Part shown: piece after piece, positions 5,798-8,140 of the stretch
Layout of the letters: each line of letters starts with the position of its first letter
Position numbering within the stretch: the stretch's first letter is position 1
Source: Geobacter sp.
Lineage (GTDB): Bacteria; Desulfobacterota; Desulfuromonadia; Geobacterales; Pseudopelobacteraceae
Direction: 5' to 3'
Length of the DNA stretch: 8,140 bases
Assembly: GCA_027346925.1 (NCBI GenBank)
Contig: DAIERH010000096.1
Location: 1-8,140 of the forward strand
The notes under the pieces: generated by a model
What the model saw: the letters and a program-made list of their open reading frames with translations, nothing else
Told to the model about the DNA's origin: nothing
Database searches by the model: none
Program-made: the position numbers and the translations under genes

Positions 5798-7201
5798 TTA
5801 CCGAAGCATGCCCGTCAGAAGGTCCAGCAGCGGCGTAGGGTAGATACCCAGGAACAGCGTGACAACGGCGGGAATGAGCAGGGCAGCGATTTCGCTTGCC
5901 AGGAGGGGCCGGGCCTCCGCAGCCGGAGCGTCGGCCGGGCGCATGTAGAGCGCGACCACCACCCGCAGGTAGAAGAAGACCGCCGCTAGGGCCGTCAGGA
6001 TAGCCACCAGGGCCAGGGTAATCTCTCCCCCCCGCAGCGCGGCACTGAACACCGCGAACTTGGCCATGAAGCCACCCGCCGGGGGGATGCCGGCCAGGGA
6101 GAACAGGCCGACGGCCAGGGTGGCGCCGGCCAATGGGTTTTCATAGCCCAAACCCCGATATTCCTCGATTCCGTCCCGTTCGTTGTCATCCGACAGCACC
6201 GCCACCGCACCGAAGGTGGCCAGGCCGGCCGCCCCGTACAGCACGGCGTAGAAGGCCGCAGCAGCCAGGCCGCCGGCCGGAGCAACCACCAGCCCCAGGA
6301 CCGCGTACCCCATCTGGGCCACGGACGACCAGGCCAGCATGCGTTTGATGCTCGTCTGCACCAGGGCCGCCAGGTTGCCGCAAACCATGGAGAGCAGCGC
6401 CAGCCACCAGAGGATATCGTGGATGGCATGACCAGGGGAAAAAATCGGCATTAGCAGCAGCACGGCCGCCATGGAGGCGACCTTGGAGGCGGTGGAGAGC
6501 AGCGCCGTCACCGGCGCGGGAGCACCCTGGTAGACATCCGGGGTCCAGAGGTGGGCCGGCACGAGGGAGAGCTTGAATGCCAGGCCGAACAGGACCAGGC
6601 AGATGCCGGCCAGGACCGTGGCCCCGAACGTCCGGGCCGTTCCAAGCACCACAAGCTCGGCCGGTTTCAGGGTCCCGCCGGCGGCGTAGACCAGGGCGAT
6701 GCCCATGCCCAGGATGGCCGCCGAGAGTGTCCCGTTGCGCAGGTACTTCAGGCCCGCCTCCCCCCCCCTGGCGGCGTTGCGCTCGATGGCCACCAGTATG
6801 TAGAAGGCAAATGTGAAGGACTCCAGCCCCAGGAACAACATCAGCAGGTCGGTGGCGGCGCAGGCGGCTCCCATCCCTGCCAGGGCAAACAGCAGGGTGG
6901 CCGGGTACTCCTCGCCGGCGATTCCCCGGCGGCGGTTGTAGCCCGCGGCCAGCAGCAGGGCAACGATGCCGGCACTGTCGAGGAAGCCGGAGAAGAAACG
7001 GAAAAAGGGGGTAATGGCGATGCCCGGCATGACGGCCGTTGCCGGCACGCACACCGTCCAGGCCAGGGCGCAGGCAATGACGCCGATGGACAGTTCGTAC
7101 AGCCACCACCCCGGTCGCACCGCGCCCGCCAGCAGGACAAGCACGCTGCCGCCGGCCAGGATGATGAGGGGCATGAGCGCCATGATATCTCCGGCCGTCA
7201 T
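5798..7201 (-). CDS. nuoN: NADH-quinone oxidoreductase subunit N
   Basis: 467 residues, slightly shorter than the 485 of E. coli NuoN. It is one of three antiporter-like, proton-translocating membrane subunits of complex I, with about 14 transmembrane helices. The key channel residues can be read: Glu127 (LGLES), Lys210 (LAFKLSLVPAHLWTPDVYQG), Lys240 (STASK, 30 residues later as in E. coli Lys217/Lys247) and Lys381 (GFMAKF, the counterpart of Lys395). The loop with PDVYQGAP is a family hallmark. GGAGG lies 6 bases before the ATG at 7201, and that ATG overlaps the nuoM stop as ATGA, which sets the start. The frame stays open upstream to 7564 but that part is nuoM antisense-frame noise. It appears to be the last gene of the nuo operon because the terminator hairpin follows. 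Confidence 0.96.
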   Translation of the reverse strand: MTAGDIMALMPLIILAGGSVLVLLAGAVRPGWWLYELSIGVIACALAWTVCVPATAVMPGIAITPFFRFFSGFLDSAGIVALLLAAGYNRRRGIAGEEYPATLLFALAGMGAACAATDLLMLFLGLESFTFAFYILVAIERNAARGGEAGLKYLRNGTLSAAILGMGIALVYAAGGTLKPAELVVLGTARTFGATVLAGICLVLFGLAFKLSLVPAHLWTPDVYQGAPAPVTALLSTASKVASMAAVLLLMPIFSPGHAIHDILWWLALLSMVCGNLAALVQTSIKRMLAWSSVAQMGYAVLGLVVAPAGGLAAAAFYAVLYGAAGLATFGAVAVLSDDNERDGIEEYRGLGYENPLAGATLAVGLFSLAGIPPAGGFMAKFAVFSAALRGGEITLALVAILTALAAVFFYLRVVVALYMRPADAPAAEARPLLASEIAALLIPAVVTLFLGIYPTPLLDLLTGMLR

Positions 7202-8140
7202 GGCCCGCCTCCGGTCAGAAGCCGCACCGGCATATGGATCAGCTCCAGCAGCGGGCCGGGATGAACCCCCATCCAGATGTTCAAGAGCGCCAGCACGGCC
7301 AAGAGAATGATCTCGCGCGGATTCAGGTCCGTCAGCATCAGCGGCTGCCGCTCCTGCTGGAAGCAGACCTCCTGCACCAGCCTTGCCATGTAGATCAGGG
7401 TCAGGACGATACCGCTGAAGGCCAGCCCCGCCGCCAGCGGAGCTACCTTGAAGGTACCTGTCAGAATGAGGAATTCCCCCACGAAGTTGTTCAGACCCGG
7501 CAGCCCCAGGGAGGCCAGGGAGAACAGCAGGAAGAAGAACGACCAGAGCGGCAGCTTGCCCCACAACCCGCCGAAGGCCCTGATTTCGCGGGTATGGACC
7601 CGCTCGTCCAGCATCCCCACCATGCAGAACAGGGCACCGGTGGTTACGCCGTGGTTGGCCATCTGGATGATGGCACCGGACAGGGCCACCGGCTGCCAGG
7701 CGGCGATGCCGATGGCCACAAACCCCATGTGGCCGATGCTGGAATAGGCGATCAGGCGTTTCATATCCTCCTGGGCAAAGGCCACCAGGGAGGCGTAGAT
7801 GATGCCGACGACCGCCAGGGTGTAGAGCAGCGGGGTCAGCGTCTGGGCCGCCTGGGGGAAGAGCGGGTACCCGAAGCGCAGCAGGCCGTAGCTGCCGGTC
7901 TTGAGCAGGAGCCCGGCCAGGATCACGCTGCCGGCCGTGGGGGCGTCGGTGTGGGCGTCGGGCAGCCAGGTGTGCATCGGGAAGAGCGGGAACTTGATGG
8001 CAAACGCCAGCAGGAAGGCGGCGAACAGCCAGATCTGGGCGTCGGGCGGGATCTGCGTCTTCAGCAGCTCGTGCAGGCCGAAGCTGAGGACACCCGTTTG
8101 TCGGGCGTGGATCAGGTGCAGGGCGATGATCGCCAGCAGC
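7198..8140 (-). CDS. nuoM: NADH-quinone oxidoreductase subunit M, partial (C-terminal about 313 residues)
   Basis: Read from 8139 to the stop at 7198-7200; the N-terminal part, about 190 residues by comparison with the 509 of E. coli NuoM, lies beyond the right edge. The hallmark stretch FAIKFPLFPMHTWLPDAHTD continues into a block ending AGLLLKTGSYGLLRF. Visible residues Lys49 and Lys80 are spaced 31 apart, exactly as E. coli Lys234 and Lys265, the central proton-channel lysines. Later segments (SSIGHMGFVAIG, GLPGLNNFVGEFLIL) are also typical. It is a proton-pumping subunit of complex I, co-translated with nuoN by a 4-base overlap. An internal ATG at 7977 is not the start because the family sequence runs straight through it. 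Confidence 0.96.
   Translation of the reverse strand, partial: LLAIIALHLIHARQTGVLSFGLHELLKTQIPPDAQIWLFAAFLLAFAIKFPLFPMHTWLPDAHTDAPTAGSVILAGLLLKTGSYGLLRFGYPLFPQAAQTLTPLLYTLAVVGIIYASLVAFAQEDMKRLIAYSSIGHMGFVAIGIAAWQPVALSGAIIQMANHGVTTGALFCMVGMLDERVHTREIRAFGGLWGKLPLWSFFFLLFSLASLGLPGLNNFVGEFLILTGTFKVAPLAAGLAFSGIVLTLIYMARLVQEVCFQQERQPLMLTDLNPREIILLAVLALLNIWMGVHPGPLLELIHMPVRLLTGGGP

Noticed and set aside
6551..7264. A 237-codon plus-strand frame opposite nuoN
   Set aside because: Antisense shadow rich in Gly, Gln, Arg and His; nuoN is certain on the other strand.
5798..7564. A longer nuoN reading that starts at 7564
   Set aside because: The extra N-terminal part lies within nuoM in a different frame and has no NuoN similarity. 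The ATG at 7201 has GGAGG upstream and the ATGA overlap with nuoM.

Overview
The window looks like a piece of a high-GC chromosome from a Geobacter-like bacterium (Desulfuromonadota). The reasons are a soluble Fe(III)-reductase-type NADPH oxidoreductase (SfrB-like), a futalosine-pathway menaquinone gene (mqnD), a nuo operon ending nuoM-nuoN, and AATCCGT-type intergenic direct repeats. This placement is inference from gene content and codon style; no marker gene is present.

Layout. (1) Bases 1-1650, minus strand: an SfrB-like flavin/iron-sulfur oxidoreductase that starts at a GTG and runs off the left edge. Its last 30 visible codons no longer look like this family. They read in frame as the coiled-coil linker that normally follows a PAS/PAC domain in sensor kinases, so the gene is either a real fusion or a chimeric junction. 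(2) Bases 1651-1879: a divergent intergenic region with a TGTATACA palindrome, candidate promoters and a leader hairpin. (3) Bases 1880-3837, plus strand: an M29-family aminopeptidase whose stop overlaps the start of mqnD (1,4-dihydroxy-6-naphthoate synthase). (4) Bases 3838-4040: a noncoding gap with a two-part hairpin and four tandem ATCCGT units. (5) Bases 4041-4574, plus: a DUF4337-type membrane protein with its own Rho-independent terminator. (6) Bases 4715-5692, plus: a sigma70-like promoter followed by two cell-envelope genes, a small exported Tyr/Pro-rich protein and a glycine-zipper lipoprotein. (7) Bases 5742-5776: a perfect 16-bp hairpin that can terminate transcription from both sides. 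(8) Bases 5798-8140, minus: nuoN and the C-terminal part of nuoM, the proton-pumping antiporter-like subunits of complex I, overlapping by ATGA.

Several genes share a respiratory theme: MqnD makes the menaquinone that complex I (NuoM/NuoN) reduces, and the SfrB-like enzyme handles soluble NADPH electrons. The envelope pair and the DUF4337 protein have no demonstrated link to this. The most important observation is the abrupt family switch near base 91-105. No defence system, CRISPR array, mobile element, tRNA or rRNA was seen. No gap between genes exceeds 300 bases.
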